Shown here: piece after piece, positions 46,296-59,693 of the stretch | Numbering within the stretch: position 1 is the first letter of the stretch | How the letters are laid out: the number at the start of each line of letters is the position of its first letter | Assembly (NCBI GenBank): GCA_024752435.1 | Contig: CP103032.1 | Coordinates: 1,798,001 to 1,862,000, forward strand | DNA length: 64,000 nucleotides | Source of the DNA: Allantophomopsis cytisporea | Lineage: Eukaryota > Ascomycota > Leotiomycetes > Phacidiales > Phacidiaceae | Reading direction: 5' to 3' | Position numbers and translations under genes: made by a program | Notes under the pieces: model-generated | The model's input: the letters and a program-made list of their open reading frames with translations, nothing else | What the model was told of the DNA's origin: nothing | Database searches by the model: none

Positions 46296-48739
46296 CATAT
46301 ACGTTGATATCATCGTCGTTGGCTTTATGGCGCTGGGTTGGCATTAGTTGGGCGTCGAAAATAAGTGGACTTTATTTTTATCAGATGTATATACCAGGAT
46401 TATTAACATCAACCATGATTGAGCACTTTTCGTCGATTTGGTATTGTGATAAGGTCTCCTGGATAACCTTCATGTTGAATTCTGCACGGCAAAATTCTAA
46501 GCTGACCTCTTATCCAGTAGAAATTGTTATCTTCATACTCAACTGATAAAGCTGATCTATAAAATGGGCGAAGAACATGTAAGTGGTGTCCTAGCTAACT
46601 ACCAATGATGTCTCACTGAATATTACGGGAATTGGTACACTTCTCTGCAAGTGATCAGCCTAGTAGTTACTAGCGACTGCTGAGCTTTGAAGAGTATGGA
46701 AGATACCTAGGGCTCTAATTCGGAGATTGATCATCAAAACCAACACTTTATATGCCATTGCGGTAGGAACACGAATCAACCATCTGGACAGCCATGTAGC
46801 TTTTCCACCCAAACATCACACCGAGATATTCAAGACTATCGATAGCTTTTTGTGGACATGTGATGGCCTTTAACTCGACAAATTATCCCTCGGTGGTTAT
46901 TAAGCGCTGCCAATTTTGTGGTGGAGTAGTGTGATGTCTATCCACGGTCAGTCATCCGCGGAGGCTCCTGTGCTTGCTCGGTCCTGGCTATCACAAGTAT
47001 GTAACGGAATACCTGCATTTTGGAACCTTTCGATTTCAGAAGGGTTCAGTCCTTTTTGCAGTGAGACTCCTAGATTACATGATTGGACTATCAGACCAGT
47101 ATTCTGCTTGACACAGAACCTCGCCATTGATACCTTTGATGCGGTATGTGGCGATCTGCTCTCATCTATTAACGACACAAAGGTAAAGTACTCGAGTGAT
47201 GATTGTGACGAGAACAAAATCCGTGACTATTGACTAAGATTATATGTGTTTAGAGAATAATCGACGGAATTCGCTAGATTCCACATGTCAATAGGGCATC
47301 GTTCAGACTTCCATTGAACATATAATCTTCAACTAATCTCTGGTCATGCATGGAGTTGAGAAATGTTCCAGGAAAAGCTAATTCTGACTATGATCTATAA
47401 GCTCGGATACCTACCGTGATCCTTTCTAAAGGTAGAACCTTGGATACTCACTCTGTTATAATTTGGAGTGACGGCGTTACGTCGTTGATTCTAGGCCATC
47501 ATACTCCAGTAGTTATTGCTAAGTATGATGAATACGGAGCGATAAAAAGTAAAGTCAATGAATTTCTTTGCGGTTATATATATGACAATGGTGGTAAGTT
47601 GTAGTGCTTGAAAGGCACGAGGGCCCCTTTACGCGCAGATAATGAAGTTTGTAATAATTTAAGATTAAGGGAAAGAAAGAAAATACGTAGTATAAAGTAC
47701 AGTTGAGTCTTCAACAACGAAAGTCTGAACCAAATACATTGACACTTACATGGAAAGATAAGTCTCTAGTTCCTTTGATTTGGCTGGCCATTGCTTTCGA
47801 GGGCACTCTACCAACGTTCTATAATTTTTGTTTTTTTACTTGTACCTCTTGTTTTGTTTCGTTCTTTTTTCCCTTTTCGCAGTCAGATTAACATGAGATT
47901 GTATTTATCAGCTAGGAATGAACACACATATGGTGTCATCTGGTGCCTGCGCACATCAACATCGACGATAGGAGCGATACGGAATGTTCGAGGTGGCGGT
48001 CAACAACTTGAGGTTGACGTGCTTGGACTTGTGTGCACTATCGGAGTGCGGAAATATTAACGTCGACTAATGTCATGCGGAGGGCGTTTTGAGCCACCCA
48101 ATCTACGTCGAACATCACGTCGTAAGAGGTAAGGTAGGAAGCTTAATTGGCACGACTAGGTAATGTAATGTACGATCCCTTATTGTGTACTTATCCACCT
48201 CGCACTTTCTTTTGCTTTAGTATTGCCGCCAAACTGATAATTGAAACTTTGAATTCTACAAGTAAGTTACCGGCTCTCGTTCCTATGGTCAATCTACACA
48301 TCCTTGTCATTTGCCTATTGACTCATACCCTTCATTATTGCCTTGGACCTCGTTACAATGCTAACAACATCAGAGTACAACAATGGGGACGGTTGATAAG
48401 TGGCAAATCAGATCAATCGCACAAACCCGCACGAGCTCGAGCTCCTTGGACGAGTTACAGTGCCAGCTCGATTTCTTGAGCTTTTAATAATGTTAAATCT
48501 CCCTCCACCCATGCCTACCGTTCCCCGCCAGCTTTGTCGTCTTCTAGATGGTATCGGGGTATGACTTGGGACATGCAGTAGTGAATACACAAGCATTATT
48601 GTTCATGTAGTAAGAAGGGCGTATTCCAGTCAGTACTTCGTGATATTAAACCTGGTATTCTTCCCTTTCTTTTCCGTTTCATTAAGAATTCACACTTCTC
48701 ATCATTCCATATACCTCTCACGTTCTCATCAAAAACATC
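46296..48739. other. 2.4-kb intergenic region, partly degenerate
   Basis: No assigned gene. Open frames at 46916-47233 (plus) and 47416-47604 (plus) read as plausible protein but have no recognised domain or partner exons; 47390-47700 is AT-rich and might be an old insertion. The last 200 bases are the LYS9 promoter, with C/T-rich tracts. Confidence 0.45.
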
Positions 48740-50314
48740 ATGTCGCCCGCTACAAGAACCGCCCTTGTCTTGGGTGCCGGCTTCGTCTCGAAGCCCCTCG
48801 TCGTAGCTCTAGCCGATGCGGGCGTTGACGTCGTCGTAGCCTGCCGTACATTGGCCACAGCAGAAGCTCTCATTTCCGGGATATCCAACACACGTGCCGC
48901 CATCGTGGATGTTGGAAGTGCCACTTCTCTAGATGCGGCAGTTGCGCTCGTGGACATCGTGATCTCTTTAGTGCCATATACTTTCCATGCAAGCGTCGTC
49001 AAAGCCGCTATACGTGCCAAGAAGGATGTAGTGACCACCAGCTACATCTCTGATGCGCTATGGGCTCTCGATGCTAAGGCCAAGGCCGCCGGCATCACGG
49101 TCCTCAATGAGATCGGTCTTGATCCCGGAATTGACCACCTCTATGCCGTCAAGGTGATCGACGAGGTGCATCGCTCTGGCGGGAAAATCAATAGCTTCAC
49201 CAGTTATTGTGGCGCTCTGCCAGCGCCAGAAGCATCGGATAACCCGCTCGGGTACAAGTTCTCATGGAGCAGCCGCGGTGGCTTACTCGCATTGCTGAAC
49301 CCGGGCAAATACTACGAGGACGGTAAGACTGTTGATGTGCCCGGCAAGGACCTCATGGCGTATGCGAAACCCTACAACGTCTATCCGGGCTTTAACCTCG
49401 TTGGCTATCCAAACCGTGATTCTACATCCTTCAGAAAGTTCTATAACATTCCCGAGACTCACACTATCTTCAGAGGCACCCTTCGCTATGCTGGTAACCC
49501 GGAGTTCATCCGCTTGCTGGTAGCCATTGGATTTCTCGCTACTGATGAACTGCCTTTCCTCACTGCCGACAACACAAGCCCGCCTACGTGGGCGCAGGCT
49601 TCAGCGCAGGTCTTAGGCGCGAAAACTGCGACTGAGTCGGATATCAAGGCGGCTATTGAGGCGAAGTTCGAGTTCAGCAGTGAGGCTGAGAAGGAGCGAA
49701 TCTTCGCTGGTCTGAAGTGGATTGGGATATTCAGCGACAAGCCCGTACAGCCCAGGGGCAGCATCCTCGATACGCTTTGTGTGGAATTGGAGAAGAAGAT
49801 GAAGTATGAAGAGGGAGAACGTGATATTGTTATTCTTCAGGTAGATAAATGCCCTTAAAACTGACTACCTTCGACTAACAATCCGTAGCACAGGTTTGAG
49901 TTTGAGCATAAGGATGGTCAGAAGGAGACGAGAACTTCGACTCTTGTGTAAGTTATCCGGTGTTAAACCTGCTATAAATATCTAACTATTTTACAGGGAG
50001 TATGGAGAGCCTTTCTCTCCAACGTCAACGTCCGCAATGTCCAAGCTCGTTGTAAGTAGGAATCTGTTGTTCCCAATCGTTCTCAAGTACTGACCGCAAT
50101 TTGCAGGGTCTTCCTGGTGCTGTTGGCACTCTCGCTGTTCTCAATGGACAGATTACTGAGAAAGGAATGGTGGCTCCATGGACAACTCCTGCTATCGCTG
50201 CGTAAGTTCCGTGCTGTCTCGTTGTACTTTCTCTACTGACTTCGATTTAGTTTCCTTGCAACGGAGTTGAAAAACAATTATGGCATTGAGATGCGCGAAA
50301 AGACCATTTCATAG
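48740..50314 (+). CDS. LYS9: Saccharopine dehydrogenase (NADP+, L-glutamate-forming), lysine biosynthesis
   Basis: Five exons: 48740-49840, 49889-49947, 49997-50051, 50107-50201 and 50251-50314; 457 residues, the usual size. Catalyses the penultimate step of the fungal alpha-aminoadipate pathway, forming saccharopine from aminoadipate semialdehyde and glutamate with NADPH. The N-terminal Rossmann motif is VLGAGFVSKP at 10-19; NEIGLDPGIDHLYA, TSYCGALPAPEASDNPLGYK and FSWSSRGGLLALLNPG are typical of the family, as is the C-terminal GLPGAVGTLAVLNG then APWTTPAI. Cytosolic. Four small introns are clustered at the 3' end. Fully intact; neighbours are unrelated. Confidence 0.96.
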
Positions 50315-51049
50315 ATGAGAATTGGTTGATAGAGGCTCTTTGTAGGCTTAGATACCACCAAGACTTGAAATGAATTCCATTCGTTTGATTTAACGCGGCT
50401 TGAGATCTCTCGTGATAATTGAAGTTCTAGCTTCTCCTTATTTGTATCCCATTCGTTGGTCCTCCGCGTTGTTCGGTCACAGTTTTTATATCAGGCTCTT
50501 GTGACACTAATAAGGATTTGTGACTGCCCCATGAATCGAGAAAAAATTGGTTTCTAGTAAAACCTCACTGAGAATCTACTTTTTATTTATACATGGGGTT
50601 CTAGAGACATTAGCTCCCTGGCATGCTATTTACCCCTGGCTTCCTAATTTCAATTGTAGTCTTCAGCGCCTTTATTGTCACGACTAGCATCTTGTTTTAG
50701 TGAAGTGCAGAACTTTTCGTTCAACAATGATAGATATACTGACTAGAGTCCTGATAAGGCGTTGCGCATGCGATATTCACAAGCAGACAGGAACGTCAAT
50801 CTTTGTAGATATCAGTCTACACCTTCTCCATAAGGTAGAAGGAGTCAAGAGCAGTATAAGGAAGTCTAGGAAATATTTGGCGCAGTCATCTAAGCCGTGC
50901 AAAAGTACAAACTAGACATTAGGCCGGATCTATCATATCGTTATGTATTCCTCTATATCGTTGGCCAGAGCTGTGTATGCACAGTCTTGAAATACAAATG
51001 TATATACAGCCGACGTGCACCTTTACACAATGTATTATATTAACCTCCA
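50315..51049. other. Convergent intergenic gap
   Basis: Between the 3' ends of LYS9 and the O-methyltransferase; plus frame 50700-50915 has no support. Confidence 0.6.
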
Positions 51050-52589
51050 TTATTTCAAATACGCCTCAACAGCCCCGTAATTAGTTCCTGGTGCGTGGTA
51101 CGTCTTGTGCAGCTTCAGGCCCGATAAGTCCAGTAATTTAGCCCACTGGGACGCCGTCCTCTCCATACCACTTATGGTTATCATGGTCATGTCCATCCAT
51201 CCAGCCTCAACATCTGCATTGGTTTCTGGAAGGACAATTTCCGAGATAAGAAGGCGAGAAACTTTAGGCTTCATAGCAAGGCCAATCTGCGTGAGGATTT
51301 TGACGCAGTCTTCATCAGACCAGTCGTGAAGACATCGGCGAATATAATAAATCAAGGCACCTGTGTTCAATTAGTACTATTGCCTCAAATCATGAGATGC
51401 ATGGATATAGAGCTATTGTCATCACATACCTTTTATTGGCTGAGGCTTGAAAAAGTCATGTTCCATCAGAACAGCCCCAGGCAACAGTTCCACAATCTCA
51501 CCAAGGACTTCAGGGCGCTCTTGCAGGATGATTTTCCCTGGAATTCCAACAGTGAGCTCTTGAATCTGTCGGGTCACGTGTCCTTTTCCACCACCAATAT
51601 CGATGACCAATACAGTCTCGTCATTAGTCTCGAGCTTACTCAGTTCTTCCTTGAATGGGAATATTCCAACAGTCCACCCGGTGGCTGAGGTTTGGGCAAC
51701 CATGGCGAGATTAAGACTCTTGAGTCTGTCAGGAGATTTTCCAATATAATCCCACATATCTGTGTCACCTGTCTGGTGCGCAAAACAGTATGGGTTGATG
51801 AGGTGTGAATTAGGACTTTTGAAGCCATGTACACGGAAGAACTCATACATTCTAGCGTTTGCTAGGTTGTATTCATCGTACCTATAGTATTCATGTTAGA
51901 GGCTGATCTTCGATTCAGTAAATGGCATGGCTGCTCACATAAGCTTGAAGATACCCCTAAGTGGCGGAGCCATGTAAACCAGTGAATACGGTGTATGACT
52001 GTATTTTTCAAAGCCAACTTCCGCAAAAGGACCTGCACTGGTAACGACTCTCATGAATCGAACTATTTGATAGGCGTTAGATAGCTACTTCAACTCACAA
52101 AGAGTCCCAAAAGGAAAGACGTAGAGGTACAAGAAGCTCACCAAGTAGATTCTTCTCTACATTGAGCTGTTCAGATAATGCTGTAGCCGTGAGGGGCGAT
52201 TGATCCAGGGGCAATGCATCAAAAACTCCCATCTCCATTACTGTACGTAGCGCACCCGAATGTGCCGACTATATAAGCTGACCGTCAGTTAAGTTCAATC
52301 AGCCCCCACCTTCCCTCCCAAATACGTAGATAAGACCCTTCCATTCACTCACATTCTCGAAGTTTGAAAAGACCATGTCCACTGGACCTCGAACCGCCCT
52401 CAATAGCTTAGAGGTCTCCATCACGAGGGCTGTATGTTTTTCACTAGTCTCCCCTTGTGCAATTGGATTCTTCTGCCCGACATTCTTCGTTGCTGTTTCG
52501 GCATAGACATCGATAGCGGCGCTGACCTTGTTCAACAAGCTCTTCATGGCAGCAATTTCTTGCGTCACGGACTCTGCGTTCGCAGCCAT
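51050..52589 (-). CDS. SAM-dependent O-methyltransferase (family 2)
   Basis: Five minus-strand exons: 52589-52353, 52268-52142, 52062-51939, 51881-51430 and 51360-51050, 416 residues. The start at 52589 (CATCATGGC) was preferred to an upstream in-frame ATG (52688), which would add a poorly conserved stretch. The N-terminal part is the helical dimerisation domain; residues 252-265 hold the SAM loop VLVIDIGGGKGHV, and the expected general base is His325 in RRCLHDWSDEDC, followed by the usual WMDMTMI and GMERTASQWAKLL elements of PF00891. Fungal enzymes of this type methylate phenolic or polyketide hydroxyls. It stands next to a LaeA-like methyltransferase facing away; no synthase is present, so its substrate is unknown. 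Confidence 0.9.
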
Positions 52590-53557
52590 GATGTTTCCCA
52601 ATTGAAGTTCTCTCGCAACAGTAGTATACCAGAATTGGAATTTATTGCAACGACAAAGGAGGAGGAGGAAGGGGAAGAAGGAAGTCACAGAGCTTTATTT
52701 GATCCATCCTCCCACTCACTGCTACTAGTTTGGAGTACAGAATAATACAACCTCCATTAAAGACAACCAGCCGAGCCGGAAAATGTGGGGACTTTTTGTG
52801 CGGGACGGTATGGAGTATTGTGCAGTCCTAATTCTTCGGAGTACTACTACATATAGACATACTAACAGTGAACCTGGTATGTCCTATCTTTTGTCTCATT
52901 GATTGGCAGCTCTCATCCAATCCGACAATTGGAACCTGGTTGCTTCGCACGTTTCTTCTCCACTCGAGACTTGGCCCAAGTGGCGTTATGGCGTGTGCAT
53001 ACATAGACGAACAAGGGGTAGACAAATGGGAGGCCTTTTTATGAATGATCTCTGTTGTAATTCGATAACCCTGCCATTTTAATTTTAATTTCATTTTTGT
53101 TTTTCAACTTACTACATCATCGATACATAAAAAAAATGGCTGCTTGTTGACAATAAGGGAAATATGTGTGTATGTATGAAGTCCAATTAAAATCCATGGA
53201 GAGGCCAATCAAAAATCCGGATTCAATTATGCCGCATAATTCCATGCAAAATCTGCATTTTTTATTATTAATTTATTTACCCTTGTCGTCCTCGTGCTTC
53301 TTTCTGTACGAATAAATTACAGAGAACACCAGGCCCTCCCCACGATCCGAACGGCCATTGCAGCCCCACTTCCCTGTGCATCCCGATTTGCAGTGATTTA
53401 GACTGACCCTCTTCCCTTTCTTGACATCGTGGTACGGGCCGTCTCTCAAAAGAACCGAGCAACTTGACAGAATTCCCATATAAGCCTGGGCGTGCGCATC
53501 GATTTTAGTACGTATCCAAACAAAACTTATGGGACATAATCATCGGCCACAAAAGTT
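52590..53557. other. Divergent intergenic region between two methyltransferases
   Basis: AT-rich at 53080-53280. A minus-strand frame at 53273-53479 encodes 68 residues with three central Cys (NHCKSGCTGKWGCNG); it has no signal peptide or upstream exon that I can see and is treated as unsupported. Confidence 0.5.
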
Positions 53558-54753
53558 ATGCAACGAGATGAAAACCAGTCGCTAGCTCAACCAGAGTCGC
53601 CAGCACCACTACAACGCGACGAACACGAGGTCCATAATGACCATGTAGAAGTCGTACGTTCTCTCTAAGGCACACAATCAATTGAAGTAGCATTGGTTGC
53701 TCATCAATCTTCGAAATAGGACCAATTTAGCGACAATGACTCGAGCTACAACGATGACGACTTGTCAAGCTCGTCGACCTCGATAGCATCGTCTATTTTC
53801 AACTACACCTACGAAAATGGACGCCGATATCAGTCAGAGCATTACATTATGCCCAACGACGAGAAAGAGCAAGATCGACTGGATTTGAAGCACCATGTAT
53901 TCAAACTCGTTCTGGGAGGCAAACTGTTCTGTGCTCCAATTTCCCCTAATCCACAGCGAATCTTGGACATCGGCACCGGCACTGGTATTTGGGCGATTGA
54001 TGTTGCTGATGAATACCCGAGTGCGGAAGTCACGGGGATTGATCTGAGTCCAATCCAACCTCAATGGGTTCCCCCTAATTGCAAATTCATAGTCGACAAT
54101 GCCGAAGAAGAGTGGCCTTATGGGCAGAGCCGACCATTCGATTTCATTCACTGGCGTGTCCTAGCGGGATCCATCAACAACTGGCCGCGTCTTTTTGAGC
54201 AGGCATTCGCCCACACTAGGCCTGGTGGATGGGTGGAGGCACAAGAGCATGAGGTCCGCATAGCTTCCGATGACAACACTGTCGACAAGGCAAAGGATCT
54301 TGCGGACTTCTTCAGACAAGTTGATATTGCAAGTGAGAAAGCCGGCAGGAAGATGGATGTCGTGGCTGAGAGCCAGAAGCAGTGGATGATTGACGCAGGA
54401 TTCATTGATGTACGTGAGGAGATTCACAAGGTACGTACTACGCATGATGAACCCCCTTAGGTCTAAGATATTAGTTGGTATTGACATTGTGATAAACGTA
54501 GGTCCCAATAGGACGTTGGCCCAAGAACCGAAGACTCAAGGAAATCGGAATGTATTTCCAAGCACAGTGCATCGAAGCTGTAGAGGCCATCAGTATTGCT
54601 CTATTCACTCGTGTTCTGGGCCTATCTTACCAAGAGGCACAAGTTAGAATGGTAGGCCCTCGCAACGATATGAAAAATCCGGATGCGCATACCTACATGA
54701 GGTTTCATTTTGTTTATGGAAGAAAGCCATTGCCAAACGAATTAAGATCATAA
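53558..54753 (+). CDS. LaeA-like SAM-dependent methyltransferase
   Basis: Three exons, 53558-53653, 53720-54430 and 54502-54753, 352 residues. The first 60 residues are disordered and acidic. The class I fold begins with NGRRYQSEHYIMPNDEKEQD, as in the LaeA-like family. Motif I is ILDIGTGTGIWAID at 113-126, followed by VTGIDLSPIQP; motif II is FDFIHWRVL and the C-terminal block VPIGRWPKNRRLKEIG then FQAQCIEAVEAI is characteristic. Family knowledge: LaeA itself is a global regulator of secondary metabolism and development, but this is a large family, and most members in a genome are uncharacterised. Whether it acts on small molecules or proteins is open. Confidence 0.88.
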
Positions 54754-56045
54754 AAGGAGCATTGTTTGTCAATTACAATTGTTAGGAGTTTGTCTAGGCA
54801 GTGGAGACTTTTAGCTAGGCGCTCTGGAGTCTACAGTCTATCTTAAATACCACTACCATTTCCAATAGAGGGCGATTCCCGCTCTAGTGATTATATAGCG
54901 AGGAGGATGTTGAAGACTTGCATAATAAGTTCCGTTATACCTGTGGATAACTAGGCCACGTGCCATAAGAGTAGCTTCATGATTAGAGTTTATGTGGCAG
55001 TCCATAACTTATGTCCTTGTCAGCATGTGTGGAGCAACATCCTGCAAGAGGCAAACCATAACAGATCATCGCTTATTCCGTATACTATACGTCTTCGATC
55101 AGATTCCTACAAGCCTCTATGCAGACTATGAGGTGCATCGCTAGCACCCAAGGAATTCAATCAGGAAGGAATCTTAAAGTGGTGTGCGAACTTACCTAAG
55201 CTAAGCATACATTGTTAGGTGCGGAGAGCCGCCTATCGCTCAGCCGCATCTCCTAGTTAGTGTGAGCCGACATTAACGCTGACTGAGCTTAAAGTCGTCA
55301 TAAATGCCACCTTCATGACACTCACTCCCATCCTCTATATACTGCTTGCTTTTCATGTTTGGAATCACTGCAGTACAATACCAAGGTATCAAAGTCAGAG
55401 GACTTACAACACAAAAGTTCGAATACTGCAACTTACTCCTTCATTGTGGCTAGACCTTCTTCATACCCGCAGCGCTCACCAAAAAGTGCCCACATACAGC
55501 TTACCTGTTGCCTTGAAAGCTTGATGACCGACGAAAAAGTACACTAAGTTAATAGTGACCTCGAAGCAATTAGAGTCCAAGCTGAAGAAAGAGCGGAACT
55601 GAAAAGACGGCATCATTCACGGCACCCGCCGGCCATCTTGAGAGCCCAGATCTCTGCCGAAAACGGGCTGAGGAAGACAAAGTACGGGCATGGACGATGG
55701 TATCCTAGAGAACACCTAGAAATAGGATTGAATCTAATTCAAATGCAAGGGGATTAGGACTGTGTATACCGAGATGTGCTACCACTAGTTAGAACCGACT
55801 CATTTGTTTCTGAGTTCCTGAAGCTTTGTAGAATCTCGTCAAATGGCCCTCACCATTCCGTATGTACATCTCAATGTCTCGAAATCCCGAGAACAGTCAC
55901 GTCAATAATGGTTAATACTCGGAATCGAAAGAGGAATTCTGTTCTGATCAACATATAATACAGGGCTTTCCGGCAATGTTCCACCAAACAAACTGGAACG
56001 TCTATTTACAAATACAACCAACCATCCATATTTTCTGTATTATCA
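54754..56045. other. Intergenic, no gene seen
   Basis: Convergent region of the LaeA-like and leucyl-tRNA synthetase genes. Short plus frames at 55315-55547 and 55776-55958 have no support. Confidence 0.55.
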
Positions 56046-59000
56046 TCACTTCTTGGCCTTCCCACCAAACACAAAGTTGACCGTCTTCCCCTCCTTAACA
56101 ACGATAATCCTAGAAGCATCTCCAACATCCCTCTTCATCTTCTTCCACGCCTCCGTTTCAGCAATGCGCTCAATTATCCACTTCTGGAATGCCTCTGCAT
56201 CAGAAGGCTTATCCGAGACATCGATTTTCATCGCAAACTTCATTTTGCCGTTGATCTGAATCGTGGTATCCATGGTGTTGACGACCAGATGTTTCAGCGA
56301 GTCATCTGGGACTGGAAACTCCACGTCGAAGATGGAAGCGGCGTTGCCTCCTATTATCGAAAAGCATTCCTCTGCACATGCGGGCGTTATGGGCGCCATC
56401 ATGCGAATGAGGGCGTACAGAGCATGTGACTTGAGCCATGAAGGGGCCTCGCTGGAAGCGATGGCGTTAGTCAGGCTCATGAGGTCGCTTACAACGGTAT
56501 TCAAGGTATGAGTTGTTGATAAAGACTCCGTGACGCTTGTTGCGGTCTTCTGCACCGTTTGCCAGAGATCGATCATTGGCTGCCACGATTCAACCTCCTC
56601 CCCATCTGCTGGCTCCTGAAGTTCGCGGATGTTCAATGACTTGAGGAGATTGTGTGCCTGATAGTAATTTTCTATTTCCTCCTTCACATCAAAGTCAGAG
56701 GTGAAGGTGACCTTGTGTGTATCAACTAAATCGAGAACGCGGCGTAGCCAGCGTGTGATTCCCGAGATCTTATCTTCGTCCCACTCAAGCACCTGGTCAA
56801 TCGGAGCTTGAAATAAAATGTGGGCTCGGGTAGCATCAGCGCCGTATTTTTCGAACATAACTGAGGGATCAACGCCGTTGTACTTTGACTTCGACATCTT
56901 TTCTGAAGAGATGATGGCCGTTTCACCTGTAGCTATGACCTTTGGCTGCGAAGGGTTAGAAAGATCGACTTCATCCGGTTTGAGGAAGCGGCCATTTGAT
57001 GGATCTGAATATGTTTTGCCATGCACCATGCCTTGAGTGATGAGCTTCTGAAATGGCTCACGGCTTTCGTCATAGATAAATGTCTCAACCTCAGCCAGCG
57101 AAGATCCAACTGGTTCATAGCTTAAGAATTTCCATATGAATCGAGCATAGAGGAGATGAAGAATGGCGTGTTCGACACCCCCAATGTAAAGATCAACAGG
57201 TCTGAGCTTTGCCGGCTCAAATGGGAGATCCTTGTTGTGAGGGTCTAGGAATCTCATATAATACCAGCTGGAATCAACAAATGTGTCCATGGTATCAGTA
57301 TCACGCTTTGCTGGCTTTTCGCATTGCGGACAAGGAACATTCGACCATTCTGGAACATCTTCGAGTGGGTTTCCACCCTTGCCTTGCAGCCAGTTGCCTT
57401 GGACTGTTGGGAGCTCCACAGGTAAATCTTCAAGTTTTACTGGCACAGTCCCACAATCATCACAGTGGACCATTGGTATAGGTGTTCCCCAGTACCTCTG
57501 TCGACTGATGAGCCAGTCGCGCAAGCGCCATGTTTCAGCAAACTCACCATGTCCGCCAGACTTCAGTGAATCGACGATATTTCTGCCTGCAGATACAGAT
57601 TCTTGCCCAGCGTAGATACCACAGTTCGAGTTTAGGACTCCATGGTCAACAAATGGTGCCTCTGTCACATCGACACTCTTGCTACAAGGGGCATTGTCGG
57701 GACTAATGACAGTTTTGACTTCCTCATACTCACCGTTTTCCTTCCAGAAGGAAAAGTCACGAAGATCATGGCCAGGTACACCCATAACAGCCCCATCTCC
57801 ATAGTCACCAAGGACGTATGGGGCCACGTATATAGGTACAGTATCTCCGTTCACAATTTCTTTTCGAGCATCACCCTCCTTCCCAAGAATGACGAGAGGA
57901 CTGACAGCACGAACACCCTGGAGCAGGTATCCAGCTTTAGTGTTTTCTGGAAGATCAGGTATGCCATCAATAAATGTTTGGAGCTGAGGATCATGCTTTG
58001 CAGCTGCAAGCACAATTGGATGAGATGCAGATAATGCGAGATACTGTACACCGAAAAGTGTGTCCGGGCGAGTAGTAAATACACCAACTGGCTGAGTGAT
58101 TATTTCCTGAGCCTCCTCGCTCCAGTCAAAACTAGCATTGTTGAACAACTGGAAGTTAATCCGAGCTCCTTCCCTTCGTCCAAGCCAATTCTTCTGCATA
58201 GCGATCACTCGTTTAGGCCAACTTTCTTGTTCTGCCAGAACCTCCAGATCATGTAAGAGCTCCTCTCTGAAGTCTGATATCTTCAAAAACCATTGTTTCA
58301 GTTTCCTCTGTTCGACTTTCGCTCCGGACCTCCAAGAGCGACCGTTCTGATCTACTTGTTCGTTGGCTAATACAGTTTTATCAACGGGATCCCAGTTAAC
58401 CAGAGACTCGGCTTGATATGCGAGACCACAATTGTAAAGATGTTGAAAAATCATTTGAGTGTGTTTGTAGAATTCCGGATCGCAAGTAGCAATTTCCTGT
58501 GATCCCGAATGTCAGAAGACAAGTTACAATTAAGATTCTCTGAATGCTACATACACGTTCCCAATTCCATCTTCCATTCATTGACAGAAACTGTTCCTTC
58601 ATCTTCGCAATATTTTGTTTCGTCCAGACTGCAGGATCAATGCCTCTTTCTATCGCAGCATTCTCAGCTGGAAGTCCAAAAGCATCCCATCCCATCGGAT
58701 GAAGGACATTGTGGCCTGACATAGACATAAACCGAGACAAAACATCGGAAATGGTATAATTTCGAAGATGTCCAAGATGCAGATTTCCGGAAGGATATGG
58801 GAACATTGACAAAATGTACATGTCCTTTTTGTGGCCTTTGCCAGCGTAGACATCGTCAACCCCCACGGAAGCTTGAGGCTTTCTACCTTCGAGATTGGCC
58901 TTCTGTGACCATATTTGCTGCCACTTCTTGTCCAAAGCTGCTAAGTCTATCCTACTATCGGCGTAGCTGCGTACAATTGATCCATTGACGCGAAGGACGG

Positions 59001-59112
59001 TGTAAGGATAATGACTAGGAACAGTAGAAGATGTGAGACTATCGCGGCCAATGCGATGGCAAGTCGGTCGAAGCCATGTTCGGCCAACCTGTCGTGCAGT
59101 AAGCTTCAGCAT
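56046..59112 (-). CDS. Mitochondrial leucyl-tRNA synthetase
   Basis: Two minus-strand exons, 59112-58555 and 58496-56046, 1002 residues. Charges mitochondrial tRNA-Leu. The start at 59112 gives a basic, Ser/Thr-rich presequence ([20 protein letters not shown]), better than the in-frame upstream ATG at 59271. The class Ia signature HIGH is HLGH at 112-115 within [15 protein letters not shown], and KMSKS stands at 719-723. The CP1 editing domain is present ([21 protein letters not shown]), as are the tRNA-binding [14 protein letters not shown] segment and the [14 protein letters not shown] insertion. The architecture is bacterial/mitochondrial type (NAM2-like). In yeast the homologue also assists group I intron splicing; unknown here. 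Intact. Confidence 0.95.
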
Positions 59113-59693
59113 CACAGTGCTCCTGCAGCGAGAGTCGATGTGAGCGACAACGACGACATCAATGAATTGATGATGCGACGTATGGATGCTTCTGTCCCAG
59201 TCACTCACACTGAGCTTCCCTTGTTCGTCGCATGTAGCTCTTCCTGAACTTTTTTGTAGCTTTGATCGCAACGCGAACAGTGCTCAGTGGTTGATGCGGA
59301 TTAACTATAATACGCGGGGCTCATGTGGACATGTGGGCATGTGGGCATGTGGTGTGGTGGTGCAGCGCCAGCAGTAGAATAGCGGCTTCTGCTGCGTTTC
59401 TGCATCAAAGTGGTATGAATGGGACAATTAGACAATAAGAGCACCTCGCGTCTCTCTCTCTCTCCAGCCTTGTAAAGTATCAACTACCTACCATATACCA
59501 TTTCTACCTCAATTAGAATCTCAAGATCTCGGAGTATTAGCCCTTGAGTGTGACGACTGCTTGTGCTGAGTCCAACTTTTCTCATATTTAGTCTGATCTA
59601 CAGTAGTTGCGACTAGTGCTCAGAATTCGTGTAAATAATACTTCCGAATTGTCGATGTCAACAATTACTTCAGCCACAAGATACTGCTGAAAG
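59113..59693. other. Promoter region of the leucyl-tRNA synthetase gene
   Basis: Contains GTGGGCAT/CATGTGG short repeats (59315-59355) and CT-rich tracts; no gene. Confidence 0.6.

Noticed and set aside
53273..53479. 68-residue cysteine-containing minus frame
   Set aside because: No signal peptide, no upstream exon and no family; three cysteines alone are not enough.
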